Below are positions 15,036-22,954 of a stretch of DNA of 25,082 nt, piece by piece. Position numbers and translations under genes: made by a program. The stretch is from Thermoplasmata archaeon. GTDB lineage: Archaea > Thermoplasmatota > Thermoplasmata > Lutacidiplasmatales > UBA184. How positions within the stretch are numbered: the stretch's first letter is position 1; the number at the start of each line of letters is the position of its first letter. The DNA is taken from positions 1 through 25,082 of the forward strand of contig JASHYY010000104.1 in assembly GCA_030042815.1 (NCBI GenBank), in the 5' to 3' direction. The notes beneath the pieces were generated by a model. It saw nothing but the letters and a program-made list of their open reading frames with translations, was not told where the DNA came from and did not search any database.

Positions 15036-16031
15036 TTACAGGTACTCGGCGTAGGCGTGGATCACCGCGCGCTCCGCGGTCGCCCACGCCTCGGGGATCT
15101 GGTTCCATCCGTTCCGCTGGTCCCCGACGCAGTAGAGGCCGGGAATCGGATCCCCCGAAGGATCCGAGAGCGCCCGGCAGTCCTCGTCCGTGACGACGTA
15201 GCCGTCCCGGTCGAACCGGCATCCGAGCGCCCGCGGGATCGCCTCGTGCCGGTCGTACCAGCCGAGCGCGCTGAACCCGCGGTCGTAGCTGCGGTGGCTG
15301 CCGTCCGCGAACCGAACGCCGAACCGCTTCTCCCGGATCTCGTCGAACCCGACCATCTCGGCCTCGTACGACGTCACCCCGTGCTCGGCGAGCGCGGCCG
15401 CGAGCGCCGCGCGTTCCTCCGGGGGCACGCCGTCGAGAACGGGGTGGCCGTGGGTCAACAGCTCGACCGACCGGGGCCGGAAGTGCCCGAGGTCGAGCGC
15501 CGTCCGGGCGGCGAACGCGTCGTGCCCGATCACCGCGACCGACTTCTCGCCGAGCAGGTGGCCGTCGCACAGGATGCAGAAGTCGACGATCCCCTGGTTC
15601 GCCCAGGGAAAGATCGGGTCGATCCGGCCCCCAACCTCGGGGATCCGGTCCACGACGCCCATCGCGAGGACGAGGACCCGGCCCCGCGCGACCAGCGTCT
15701 GCTTCAGCCACTCGAACGTGACGGAGTAGTCGGCGTCGCCCCGCGCCGCGACGGCCGCCCGCGCCGGGGCGAAGTAGCCGACCGACCCGTCGACCTTGCG
15801 GACGGCCGCGACCTGCCGGTCGAGGAGCTCGTGGCCCGAGACCCCGTCCGGGAACCCGGGGATGTTGTCCATCTTCGGCGCGTAGTACGACCGGGAGTAC
15901 TTCGGCCCCCGGTCGAGGACGGCCGCCGTGTGCCCGAGGAGCGCGGCCTTGAGGCCGGCCTGGAGACCGGCGTGGCCGCCGCCGACGATGACGAAATCGT
16001 ACGACTCCTTCAGCCGCGGAGGCCCGGGCAT
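15036..16031 (-). CDS. thioredoxin-reductase-like flavoprotein without a canonical NADPH site
   Basis: 331 aa from ATG 16031 (MPGPPRLKES), chosen because an A/T island (ATTTGAT complement, 16054-16061) lies 26 nt upstream; further in-frame starts exist at 16040 and 16118. The FAD site is VIVGGGHAGLQAGLKAALLG (14-33). The redox-active pair is CILCDG (152-157), matching the CxxCDG of thioredoxin reductases, and the second FAD motif is PGLYCVGDQ. The pyridine-nucleotide motif normally GxGxSA(A/V) reads VAVIGHDAFAARTA (165-178), and the HRRxxxRA motif is missing (LLTHGHPVLDGVP). This resembles NADPH-independent TrxR homologues such as the Thermoplasma acidophilum enzyme. The electron donor is unknown; thioredoxin or another dithiol is the likely partner. 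Confidence 0.88.
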   Translation of the reverse strand: MPGPPRLKESYDFVIVGGGHAGLQAGLKAALLGHTAAVLDRGPKYSRSYYAPKMDNIPGFPDGVSGHELLDRQVAAVRKVDGSVGYFAPARAAVAARGDADYSVTFEWLKQTLVARGRVLVLAMGVVDRIPEVGGRIDPIFPWANQGIVDFCILCDGHLLGEKSVAVIGHDAFAARTALDLGHFRPRSVELLTHGHPVLDGVPPEERAALAAALAEHGVTSYEAEMVGFDEIREKRFGVRFADGSHRSYDRGFSALGWYDRHEAIPRALGCRFDRDGYVVTDEDCRALSDPSGDPIPGLYCVGDQRNGWNQIPEAWATAERAVIHAYAEYL

Positions 16032-16116
16032 CGGTCGCATCACCCCGACGGGGGATTTGATGGCTCGCCGCGTCGCCGGACCCGCCGGGGCGCGACGGGC
16101 CGTCGCCCGCGACGGC

Positions 16117-16125
16117 AAAAGTTAA
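16117..16125 (+). promoter_or_regulatory. A/T island, probable carAB promoter
   Basis: AAAAGTTAA stands out in GC-rich DNA between the divergent flavoprotein gene and carA. As a TATA box it would place the transcript start near 16147, well before the first residues that align with CarA proteins (about 16203), leaving a leader of roughly 60 nt. Confidence 0.4.
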
Positions 16126-16205
16126 GGGCCGTACCCTTCCTCGGTTCGTTCGGGTTCCTCACGCCCGAGCCGGCCCGGTCCGAAGACGGCCCGCTTCGGG
16201 GGACC

Positions 16206-17312
16206 CTGTTCCTGGAGGACGGGTCCCGGTTCGACGGCGTCGGCTTCGGGGCGCGGGCGCGCCGGGTCGGAGAGGTCGTCTTCACGACCGGGATGGTCGG
16301 CTACCCCGAGTCGCTGACCGACCCGTCGTTCCGCGGGCAGATCCTCACGTTCACCTACCCGTTGCTCGGGAACTACGGCGTGCCTCCGGCGGGCGCGCGC
16401 GACCGCACCGGCCTGCCGATCCTCGAGAGCGAGGAGGTCCAGGTCCGGGGGGTCGTCGTCCGCGGCACCACTCCCCCGAGCCACTGGTCGAGCTCGCGCT
16501 CCCTCGCGCAGTGGATGGCCGAGGAGGGCGTCCCCGGCGTGCGGGGCGTCGACACCCGGCGCCTCACCGAGCACCTGCGCTCGAACGGCGTGGTCCGGGG
16601 GGTGGTCGACGTCGCGGCCGCCGACGCGCCGCCGAGCGACGCGGAGCTCGCGCGGGCGATCGCGCACGCCCCGGGCTACGCGGAGGAGAACTACATGGCC
16701 GAGGTCGCGCCGAAGAGCCCGGCCGTCCTCGGCCGCTCGAAGGGACCGCTGGTCGCCGTCCTCGACTGCGGGGTGAAGGCGAGCATCCTGCGGGCCCTTC
16801 TCGACCGCGGCGTCGCGGTCCTCCGTCTCCCCTACGACCACGAGGTCCCGACCCGGTGGGACGGGCGACGGGTGCAGGGACTGCTCGTCGGGAACGGACC
16901 GGGCGACCCCGCCGAGCTCGCGCCCACGATCGAGGAGCTGCGGCGGCCGAGCACCCGCGCGCTCCCGACCCTCGGGATCTGCCTCGGGCACCAATTGCTC
17001 GCGCTCGCGCGCGGCGCGACCACGTTCAAGCTCAAGTACGGCCACCGGGGGCAGAACAAGACGATCTGCTTCGCGGACGGACGGGCCCTCATCGTCAGCG
17101 AGAACCACGGCTACGCGGTCGACGCCCGCTCGCTGCGCGGGACCGGCCTCGAGAGCTGGGCGACGAACCCGGACGACGGGACGCTCGAGGGGTTCCGCGA
17201 CGGCAGCGGCCGGGTGCTCGCCCTCCAGGGCCACCCCGAGGGGCACCCGGGCCCGCAGGAGGCGTCGTTCGCGTTCGACCGGTTCGTCGGGAAGGTGAAG
17301 CGGCGGGCATGA
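16206..17312 (+). CDS. carA: carbamoyl-phosphate synthase small subunit (glutaminase)
   Basis: CarA hydrolyses glutamine and passes ammonia to CarB. The N-terminal domain aligns from LFLEDGSRFDGVGFG, with GEVVFTTGMVGYPESLTDPS. The glutamine amidotransferase domain has the nucleophile in GICLGHQLLALA, ENHGYAVD, and the His/Glu pair in QGHPEGHPGP. About 368 aa from the point given. The start is unresolved: no ATG, GTG or TTG occurs in frame between 15975 and 16293; CTG codons at 16206 and 16212 are the only near-cognate choices at the right place, with GGGGGA just upstream. ATG 16293 would delete conserved strands, and GTG 15972 would add ~78 unrelated residues. The stop overlaps the carB start (ATGA). 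Confidence 0.88.
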   Translation: MFLEDGSRFDGVGFGARARRVGEVVFTTGMVGYPESLTDPSFRGQILTFTYPLLGNYGVPPAGARDRTGLPILESEEVQVRGVVVRGTTPPSHWSSSRSLAQWMAEEGVPGVRGVDTRRLTEHLRSNGVVRGVVDVAAADAPPSDAELARAIAHAPGYAEENYMAEVAPKSPAVLGRSKGPLVAVLDCGVKASILRALLDRGVAVLRLPYDHEVPTRWDGRRVQGLLVGNGPGDPAELAPTIEELRRPSTRALPTLGICLGHQLLALARGATTFKLKYGHRGQNKTICFADGRALIVSENHGYAVDARSLRGTGLESWATNPDDGTLEGFRDGSGRVLALQGHPEGHPGPQEASFAFDRFVGKVKRRA

Positions 17313-20300
17313 CCGTCGCCCTGCCCGAGAAGGTGCTGCTCCTCGGCAGCGGCGCGCTGAAGATCGGCGAGGCCGGCGAGTTCGACTACTCGGGCAGCCA
17401 GTGCCTGAAGGCGCTCGACGAGGAGGGCGTCTACGCCGTCGTCGTCAACCCGAACATCGCGACGCTCCAGACCGACCCGCCGCGGCGGGGTCGGGTCTAC
17501 TTCCAGCCGCTGACCCCGGAGTTCGTCGCGCCGATCCTCGCCGCGGAGCGGCCGGAGGGGGTCCTCCTGTCGTTCGGAGGCCAGACGGCGCTCAACTGCG
17601 GGGTCCGGCTCTCCGACCGGGGCGACCTCGCCCGCACGAAGACCCGGGTCCTCGGGACGCCGCTCACCGGCATCCGCTCGACCGAGGACCGCGCGAAGTT
17701 CGTGCGCGCGATGGCGAACGCGCGCGTGCCGACCCTCCCGAGCCGGGCCGTTTACTCCTACGACGAGGCGCTCGCCGCCGCCGAGGAGCTCGGCTTCCCG
17801 GTGATCGTGCGCGTCGCTTACACCCTCGGGGGCCGCGGCGGCGGCATCGCCCGGGACCGGGCCGAGCTCGCCGAGGTCGTGGGGCGGGGCCTGCGCGCGA
17901 GCCCCGTCGGCCAGGTCCTCCTCGAGCGGTGGGTCGGCGCGTTCAAGCAGCTCGAGTACGAGGTCGTGCGCGACGCACGGGGGAACGCCCTCACGGTCTG
18001 CAACATGGAGAACGTCCTCGCGATGCGGGTCCACACCGGGGACAACGTCGTGGTCGCACCCAGCCAGACGCTCACGGACGCCGAGTACCAGATGCTCCGC
18101 CAGGCCGCCCTGCGGGCCGCCGAGGAGGTCGGGATCGTCGGGGAGTGCAACATCCAGTTCTGCCTCGACCCGACGAGCGAGGAGTACTACGCCATCGAGA
18201 TCAACGCGCGCCTCTCCCGCTCGAGCGCGCTCGCGAGCAAGGCGACCGGCTATCCTCTCGCCTACGTCGCGGCGAAGCTCGCGCTCGGCTACACGCTGCC
18301 CGAGCTCAAGAACCGGATCACGGGCGTCACCACCGCCTGCTTCGAGCCGGCGCTCGACTACGTGGTCGTGAAGCTTCCCCGCTGGGACCTCGACAAGTTC
18401 GCGCGGGCGGACCGGCGGCTCGGGCCGTCGATGAAGTCGGTCGGCGAGGTGATGGGGATCGGCGCGTCGTTCCCCGAGGCGCTCGCGAAGGCGGTCCGCA
18501 TGAGCGACCCCCGGGCGGACCTTCTGCCGCCGGCCGAGGTCCGCGCCCCGAGGGAGGTCCTCGAGGACCTCGCCCACCCGACGCCGGACGTGCTCCGCTG
18601 CGCCCTCGAGGCGCTCCGCGCCGGGGTCGACCCGGCGACCGTGAGCCGGGTCTCGTTCATCGACCGCTGGTTCGTGGACGCCCTCTCGGAGATCGAGGCG
18701 ACCGACCGGGCGCTCGCCGCCGGCCGCGGCGCACCGATCCCGACCGAGCTCCTGCGGCGGGCGAAGGAGCTCGGCTTCTCCGACCGCGCGATCGGGCGCG
18801 CGTCGCAGCGGGACGAGGAGGAGGTCCGGCGCGGTCGGCTCGAGTCGGGAGTCCGCCCCCGGGTCCGCATGATCGACACGCTCGCCGGGGAGTGGCCGGC
18901 CCGGACGAACTACCTCTACCTCACCTACCGCGCCGACGCGGACGACGTCCGGCCGATGCCGTCCGGCTCGGTCCTCGTGGTCGGGGCGGGCCCGTACCGC
19001 ATCGGGTCGAGCGTCGAGTTCGACTGGTCGACCATGAACCTCGTGGACGGGCTCAAGGCCGAGGGCGTGCCGGGCGTCGCCCTGCTCAACTCGAACCCGG
19101 AGACGGTGTCGACCGACTACGACCGGTCCGACCGCCTCTACTTCGAGGAGATCACCCTCGAGCGCGTGCGGGACATCCAGGATTTTGAATCGTTCGGCGG
19201 CGTCGTGACGTGCGTCGGGAGCCAGCTCGCCCAGAACCTCACGCCGCTCCTCCACATGTGCGGGGTCCCGATCCTCGGGACGGCCTCCGAGTCGATCGAC
19301 ACGGCGGAGGACCGGGCCCGCTTCGCCCGGCTGCTCGAGCGGCTCGCGATCCCCCAGCCCGCCTGGCGGGCGTTCCGCACGGTCGAGGAGGCGAGCGCGT
19401 TCGCGGACGAGGTCGGCTACCCGGTCCTCGTCCGGCCGTCGTACGTCCTCTCGGGCCAGGCGATGCGCGTCATCGCCGGGCGCGCCGACCTCGGGCGGTT
19501 CCTTTCGGAGGCGGCGCGCGTCTCGCCCGAGCACCCCGTGGTCATCACGAAGTTCGTCGAGGGGGCGGACGAGGTCGAGCTCGACGCGATCTCGGACGGC
19601 GAGCGGGTGCTGGTGGCGGGGATCCTCGAGCACGTCGAGCGGGCCGGGGTGCACTCGGGCGACGCGATCTTCTGCCTGCCGCCGCGCCACACCCCCGAGG
19701 AGGTCCAGCAGCAGCTCCTCTCCGCGGCCGGCCGGCTCGCCCGCACGCTCGCGATCCGGGGGCCGTTCAACGTCCAGTTCCTGGTGAAGGACCGGGAGTA
19801 CCAGATCATCGAGCTCAACCTGCGCGCGAGCCGGTCGCTGCCGTTCCTGACGAAGGCGACGGGCGTGCCGCTGCTGCGGGAGGCGGCCCGGGCGATGCTC
19901 GGCCGCCCGATCACCCGCGAGGGCGTCGCGCCGCTCCCCCCCGGCCGCTGGGGGGTGAAGGTCCCCCAGTTCTCGTTCCTGCAGCTCGCCGGCTCCGACC
20001 CGCTGCTCGGCGTCGAGATGCAGTCGACCGGCGAAGTCGCCTGCTTCGGGCCGACGTTCTCGGACGCGCTCGTGAAGGCGCTCGTGGCGACGGGCGTCCG
20101 GCTCGTCCCGCGCCGCGGGACCGCGTTCCTCTCGGTCGGCGGGCCCCGGCTCAAGGAGGAGCTCCTCCCGGTCGCGGAGCGGTTGCGCGCGCTCGGCCTC
20201 AAGATCACCGCGACCGAGGATACCGGCGCGTTCCTCGCGGGCCGGGGGCTGAAAGGGGTCCGGACGCTCCACAAGGTGTCGGAGCCCGACCGCCACCCGA

Positions 20301-20629
20301 ACGTGATGGAGGAGCTCGACCGCGGCAAGGTCGACCTGATCCTGAACGTCCCGCTCTCGCTGACCCAGGAGAAGTTCGAGCGGATGCTCGAGGACGAGTA
20401 CGTCCTACGGCGACGGGCGGTCGAGCTCGGGGTGCCGCTCTTCACGAGCCTCGAGGCGTTCGCCGCCTACGTCGAAGGGGTCGCGTGGCTCGAGGAGCAT
20501 CCCCTCACGGTCGACGCGCTCTACGGCACGCCCGAGCCGGGAGCGCCGCGCGGCGCGCCGTCGCAGCAGATCCCGGTCGTGCCGCGGCGCAAGCGGGCCC
20601 GGGCGCGCCGACGCCGCCGCGCTACGTGA
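17309..20629 (+). CDS. carB: carbamoyl-phosphate synthase large subunit
   Basis: 1106 aa. It makes carbamoyl phosphate from bicarbonate, ammonia and two ATP for pyrimidine and arginine synthesis. Two homologous ATP-grasp halves are seen: the first opens with VLLLGSGALKIGEAGEFDYSG and contains YTLGGRGGGIA and EINARLSRSSALASKATGYP; the second opens with VLVVGAGPYRIGSSVEFDW and contains ELNLRASRSLPFLTKATG. A C-terminal MGS-type allosteric domain follows (GTAFLSVGGPRLKEELLPVA onward). NAR in the first half (bacterial enzymes usually read NPR) and the following ITGVTTACFEPALDY / PRWDLDKF resemble eukaryotic CAD/CPS1. The tail after residue ~1080 is a disordered, very basic extension (PRRKRARARRRRRAT) beyond the usual ~1070. 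ATG overlaps the carA stop by 4 nt. Confidence 0.96.
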   Translation: MTVALPEKVLLLGSGALKIGEAGEFDYSGSQCLKALDEEGVYAVVVNPNIATLQTDPPRRGRVYFQPLTPEFVAPILAAERPEGVLLSFGGQTALNCGVRLSDRGDLARTKTRVLGTPLTGIRSTEDRAKFVRAMANARVPTLPSRAVYSYDEALAAAEELGFPVIVRVAYTLGGRGGGIARDRAELAEVVGRGLRASPVGQVLLERWVGAFKQLEYEVVRDARGNALTVCNMENVLAMRVHTGDNVVVAPSQTLTDAEYQMLRQAALRAAEEVGIVGECNIQFCLDPTSEEYYAIEINARLSRSSALASKATGYPLAYVAAKLALGYTLPELKNRITGVTTACFEPALDYVVVKLPRWDLDKFARADRRLGPSMKSVGEVMGIGASFPEALAKAVRMSDPRADLLPPAEVRAPREVLEDLAHPTPDVLRCALEALRAGVDPATVSRVSFIDRWFVDALSEIEATDRALAAGRGAPIPTELLRRAKELGFSDRAIGRASQRDEEEVRRGRLESGVRPRVRMIDTLAGEWPARTNYLYLTYRADADDVRPMPSGSVLVVGAGPYRIGSSVEFDWSTMNLVDGLKAEGVPGVALLNSNPETVSTDYDRSDRLYFEEITLERVRDIQDFESFGGVVTCVGSQLAQNLTPLLHMCGVPILGTASESIDTAEDRARFARLLERLAIPQPAWRAFRTVEEASAFADEVGYPVLVRPSYVLSGQAMRVIAGRADLGRFLSEAARVSPEHPVVITKFVEGADEVELDAISDGERVLVAGILEHVERAGVHSGDAIFCLPPRHTPEEVQQQLLSAAGRLARTLAIRGPFNVQFLVKDREYQIIELNLRASRSLPFLTKATGVPLLREAARAMLGRPITREGVAPLPPGRWGVKVPQFSFLQLAGSDPLLGVEMQSTGEVACFGPTFSDALVKALVATGVRLVPRRGTAFLSVGGPRLKEELLPVAERLRALGLKITATEDTGAFLAGRGLKGVRTLHKVSEPDRHPNVMEELDRGKVDLILNVPLSLTQEKFERMLEDEYVLRRRAVELGVPLFTSLEAFAAYVEGVAWLEEHPLTVDALYGTPEPGAPRGAPSQQIPVVPRRKRARARRRRRAT

Positions 20630-21293
20630 GCGGGAACTTCGTCAGCGAGTACTCGGGAACGACGGTGGACGTGTCGAGGATCTCGGGGATCCCGCGGATC
20701 CGGTCGGTCACGAAGTCGAGGACCCGCCGCTTGTTCGCCGCGCTCGGGGCGAAGTCGAGGACGACCAGGATGTCCCAGTCGCCCGTGAGGAAGTGGAGCT
20801 CCTTGACCTCGGGCAGGGTCTCGAGCAGGCGGCGGATCCGGTCGAGGTCCCCGCCCCGGACCTTGAGGTAGGAGAACGCGCGGACGCTCTTCAGGTCGGT
20901 CGGCATGATCGCCGCGAGCTCCTCGTCGGTGAACTGCTCGACCCCTTCGAGCCGGCGGCCGAGCGGGGAGATCAGCACCGGGAACTTCTGGACGCCGCGC
21001 AGGTGCTCGGTGATCAACCGCTCGAGCCGTCCGACCTTCTCGATGTCGGTGACCTTGACGCGGTAGCCCCGGTTCGTCGCGATCTCCTCGACCAGCGCCA
21101 TGCAGCGCGACTGGTCGTCCGAGAGGAAGTAGACGGGCTCGCCGATCGTCTGGCCCTCGTCGCTCTCCGTCGGCGCGGCCCCGGGGTTCGCCCCCGCGGT
21201 CGGACGCGCCGCCGTGGCGGGAGGTCGGTAGAACGTCGTGACGGCCTTCTTGGACTGGACGTACAGCGCCAGTTCCCGGGACTCATCGGGCAT
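20622..21293 (-). CDS. thioredoxin-fold / Lrp-AsnC RAM-domain fusion protein, no HTH
   Basis: 223 aa from ATG 21293; TATA-like ATTAAATAG lies 28 nt upstream. Residues 1-50 are a basic start and a Pro/Ala/Thr-rich linker. Residues 52-130 look like a thioredoxin/glutaredoxin fold: PVYFLSDDQSRCMALVEEIA, a second strand YRVKVTDIE, then KFPVLISPLGRRLEGVEQ with the expected cis-Pro position; only one Cys (Cys64) is present. Residues 136-217 match the Lrp/AsnC ligand-binding RAM domain (RAFSYLKVRGGDLDRI, LTGDWDILVVLDF, VVPEYSLTKFPL). The HTH of Lrp regulators is absent. It may sense an amino acid or redox state through protein contacts. Its end overlaps the carB end by 8 nt, convergent. Confidence 0.72.
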   Translation of the reverse strand: MPDESRELALYVQSKKAVTTFYRPPATAARPTAGANPGAAPTESDEGQTIGEPVYFLSDDQSRCMALVEEIATNRGYRVKVTDIEKVGRLERLITEHLRGVQKFPVLISPLGRRLEGVEQFTDEELAAIMPTDLKSVRAFSYLKVRGGDLDRIRRLLETLPEVKELHFLTGDWDILVVLDFAPSAANKRRVLDFVTDRIRGIPEILDTSTVVPEYSLTKFPLT

Positions 21294-21316
21294 GGGCTCC
21301 CGATGAGCGGACCGGG

Positions 21317-21325
21317 CTATTTAAT
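21317..21325 (-). promoter_or_regulatory. TATA-like box of the Trx-fold/RAM gene
   Basis: ATTAAATAG on the minus strand, centred 28 nt upstream of ATG 21293. It is consistent with a leaderless transcript. Confidence 0.6.
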
Positions 21326-21349
21326 CCAGAGCGCCGCGCACGAGAGTTC

Positions 21350-21374
21350 TCCCCCCGCCCGGAGGGCGGGGGGA
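21350..21374. terminator. perfect 11-bp GC hairpin downstream of ssb
   Basis: TCCCCCCGCCC (21350-21360) and GGGCGGGGGGA (21364-21374) pair perfectly around a GGA loop. It lies 44 nt after the ssb stop and before the promoter of the next minus-strand gene. There is no T-run after it on the minus strand, so it may be a 3'-end stabiliser or a roadblock and not a classic terminator. Confidence 0.4.
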
Positions 21375-21417
21375 ACGGAAAGGGTTCGGTCGAGCGACCC
21401 CGGTCGTCCCGGGAGCG

Positions 21418-21918
21418 CTAGTACCGCTTGTACGAGTCGGATCGTTCCCGACCGCCGCCGCCGCCACCGCCGTAGCGGCCGCCGCCTCCGCCCCCGTACC
21501 CGCCGCCGCCGCCGGAACCCCGGTCCCGGTAGCCGCCGCCGTACGAGCGGCGCTCGCTCTCGAACTCTTGCTGGCTCATGTCGAGAGACTGGTTGACCTC
21601 GTTGATCGCTTCCGTCGACTTCGAGAGGTTCCCGTACCGGCCGACGTTGAGGCGCATGTGGCCCCGCACGAGGGACACGTAGCCGTTGTCGACCAGGATG
21701 ACCTCGTCCTTCGCGATGGAGCCGATCTGCTCGTTCCAGAGCGACAGGATGATCGTCGCCGAGTCGTCCCCGACCACGGCCTCACAGACCTTCCTCGGGT
21801 CGCCGAACTTGCCCATCACTTCCTTGGGCTCTCCGACGCTGATCACCTTGGCCAGCACGTTCACTTGCTTCGAGTTCGGCGTTAGGTCTCGCACTTTCGT
21901 CAGGGGTTTGTCTGCCAT
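21418..21918 (-). CDS. ssb: single-stranded DNA-binding protein, single OB fold with Gly-rich tail (crenarchaeal type)
   Basis: 166 aa from ATG 21918 (MADKPLTKVRDLTPNSKQVN). A longer frame from 22005 adds a charged CxxC-containing segment that looks non-coding. The OB fold spans about 5-110, with the signature order KVISVGEPKEV, CEAVVGDDSATIILSLW and GHMRLNVGRYGNLSKS, close to Sulfolobus SSB. The C-terminal third is a flexible Gly/Arg/Tyr tail (repeats of GGGGGG, RYGGG) ending in DSYKRY, analogous to the disordered tails that recruit partners. It binds single-stranded DNA in replication and repair. Two upstream A/T islands (22001-22010 and 22075-22081) could be promoters, so unlike its neighbours it probably has a real 5' leader. 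Confidence 0.88.
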   Translation of the reverse strand: MADKPLTKVRDLTPNSKQVNVLAKVISVGEPKEVMGKFGDPRKVCEAVVGDDSATIILSLWNEQIGSIAKDEVILVDNGYVSLVRGHMRLNVGRYGNLSKSTEAINEVNQSLDMSQQEFESERRSYGGGYRDRGSGGGGGYGGGGGGRYGGGGGGGRERSDSYKRY

Positions 21919-22000
21919 TTCGTCTGCCTCTTCGGGTTCGCGTTTCGCGTTCGCCTTTCGGGGAACCAAAGAGCGAGTCTCGTCGCGCGAACACTCGTCG

Positions 22001-22010
22001 CACAAATAGG
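22001..22010 (-). promoter_or_regulatory. candidate TATA box for ssb
   Basis: CCTATTTGTG on the minus strand. A start of transcription about 26 nt downstream would leave a ~60-nt leader before ATG 21918. The stretch 21919-22200 has no gene that I can support. Confidence 0.35.
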
Positions 22011-22074
22011 ACGGGCGGGACGCTCGATTCGGGCTGGGCTCTGGGATTCCTCGGCGATTACGAAGCGCCCCGGG

Positions 22075-22081
22075 ATATAAG
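22075..22081. promoter_or_regulatory. A/T island between ssb and the TPR gene
   Basis: ATATAAG is flanked by GC-rich DNA. It could drive the TPR gene on the plus strand (leader ~100 nt to GTG 22201) or, read as CTTATAT, the ssb gene on the minus strand. I cannot decide between them. Confidence 0.35.
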
Positions 22082-22200
22082 CCCGCCGCCGTGTGTCGGA
22101 ATAGCGCGCCGACGGGCTCCCCGGGCCGCGCCGCTCCGCCGGTGCGCCTTCGCCGTCAGGCTTTTCCGAACGGAGGCCGTCCCGGGCTGGGTTTCCGGGT

Positions 22201-22944
22201 GTGACCCAACGATTCGACCTCGGCGTGCACTACTTCCTCCGTCGGGAGTACCGCGAGGCGGCCCGCTACTTCCAGCAGGCCGTGCGCGACAGCCCCGCGG
22301 ACGCCGCCGCCTGGTCGTACTACGGGATCGCGCTCGCCCACCTCGGGCGCGCCGGCGAGGCCGAGGCGGCGCTCGCCCGCGCCCTCGCGCTCGCGCCGGA
22401 GAACCCGGAGGCGTGGTTCCACCTCGGCGTCGCCCGGTCGCTCCGCGAGGAGTGGCCCGAGGCGGCGAGCGCCTACCGCCGCGCGGTGGCGCTGACGCCG
22501 GACGACATGGTCGCCTGGCACCGGCTCGGCGTCGCGCTCGCCGAGTCGGGCGAGGAGGTCGCCGCGGCCGCCGCGTTCGAACGGGCGCTCGTCCTCTCGC
22601 GGGACGTCGGCGCCCCGAGCGAATCGGGCGCGCCCCCGAGCCGCCTGCGGGACGACCACGTGACGGAGACCGGGGAGCGCGAGAGCGGCCGCGAGGCGAA
22701 GAGCTGGCTCGACCTCGCGCTCAGCCTCCTGTCCCTCGGCGACGAGGAGGAGGCGGTCGCCGCCTACGAGCGCGCCTACACCCTCGACCCGGACCGGGCC
22801 CAGCATTCGCTGTTCCGCCCGATGCTCCGGCTCCTGACCGCCGTCCAGGGCGGACCCGAGATGGAGGAGGAGGGGGCGGCCCCGCCGTCGCCCGTTCCCG
22901 AGGGGCCCGAGCGACCGCGGCCGCGACGGCCCGAGGTCGGGTAA
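22201..22944 (+). CDS. tetratricopeptide-repeat protein
   Basis: 247 aa from GTG 22201. At least three consecutive TPR units are visible in the first ~120 residues, with the usual pattern (AWSYYGIALAHLGRAGEAEA, AWFHLGVARSLREEWPEAAS, AWHRLGVALAESGEEVAAAA), each followed by ALxLxPxxxEAW-type turns. A low-complexity linker (about 135-160) precedes one more unit (SWLDLALSLLSLGDEEEAVA). The end is acidic, then Pro/Arg-rich. TPRs form a helical scaffold for protein-protein contact; the partner is unknown. No signal peptide or membrane helix is seen. It converges with trpS, 10 nt between stops. Confidence 0.9.
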   Translation: MTQRFDLGVHYFLRREYREAARYFQQAVRDSPADAAAWSYYGIALAHLGRAGEAEAALARALALAPENPEAWFHLGVARSLREEWPEAASAYRRAVALTPDDMVAWHRLGVALAESGEEVAAAAAFERALVLSRDVGAPSESGAPPSRLRDDHVTETGERESGREAKSWLDLALSLLSLGDEEEAVAAYERAYTLDPDRAQHSLFRPMLRLLTAVQGGPEMEEEGAAPPSPVPEGPERPRPRRPEVG

Positions 22945-22954
22945 TTCCCGGGCG

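Noticed and set aside
16060..16125. A 21-residue ORF (ATG 16060) as a leader peptide for carA
   Set aside because: It starts inside the divergent gene's promoter and its stop falls in the A/T island at 16117-16125, so it would not be on the carA transcript.
17111..20296. A 1061-codon open frame antisense to carA/carB
   Set aside because: High GC makes stop codons rare. Its translation is low-complexity Arg/Asp/Glu/Val and the opposite strand encodes unmistakable CarB.
21425..21560. Repeats of CCGCCGCCG that look like a repeat array
   Set aside because: These are Gly codons of the SSB tail, not a CRISPR or satellite; there are no spacers.
21919..22005. An N-terminal CxxC extension of SSB (start at 22005)
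   Set aside because: Homology to archaeal SSB begins at MADKPLTKV, and the extension overlaps a likely TATA box.
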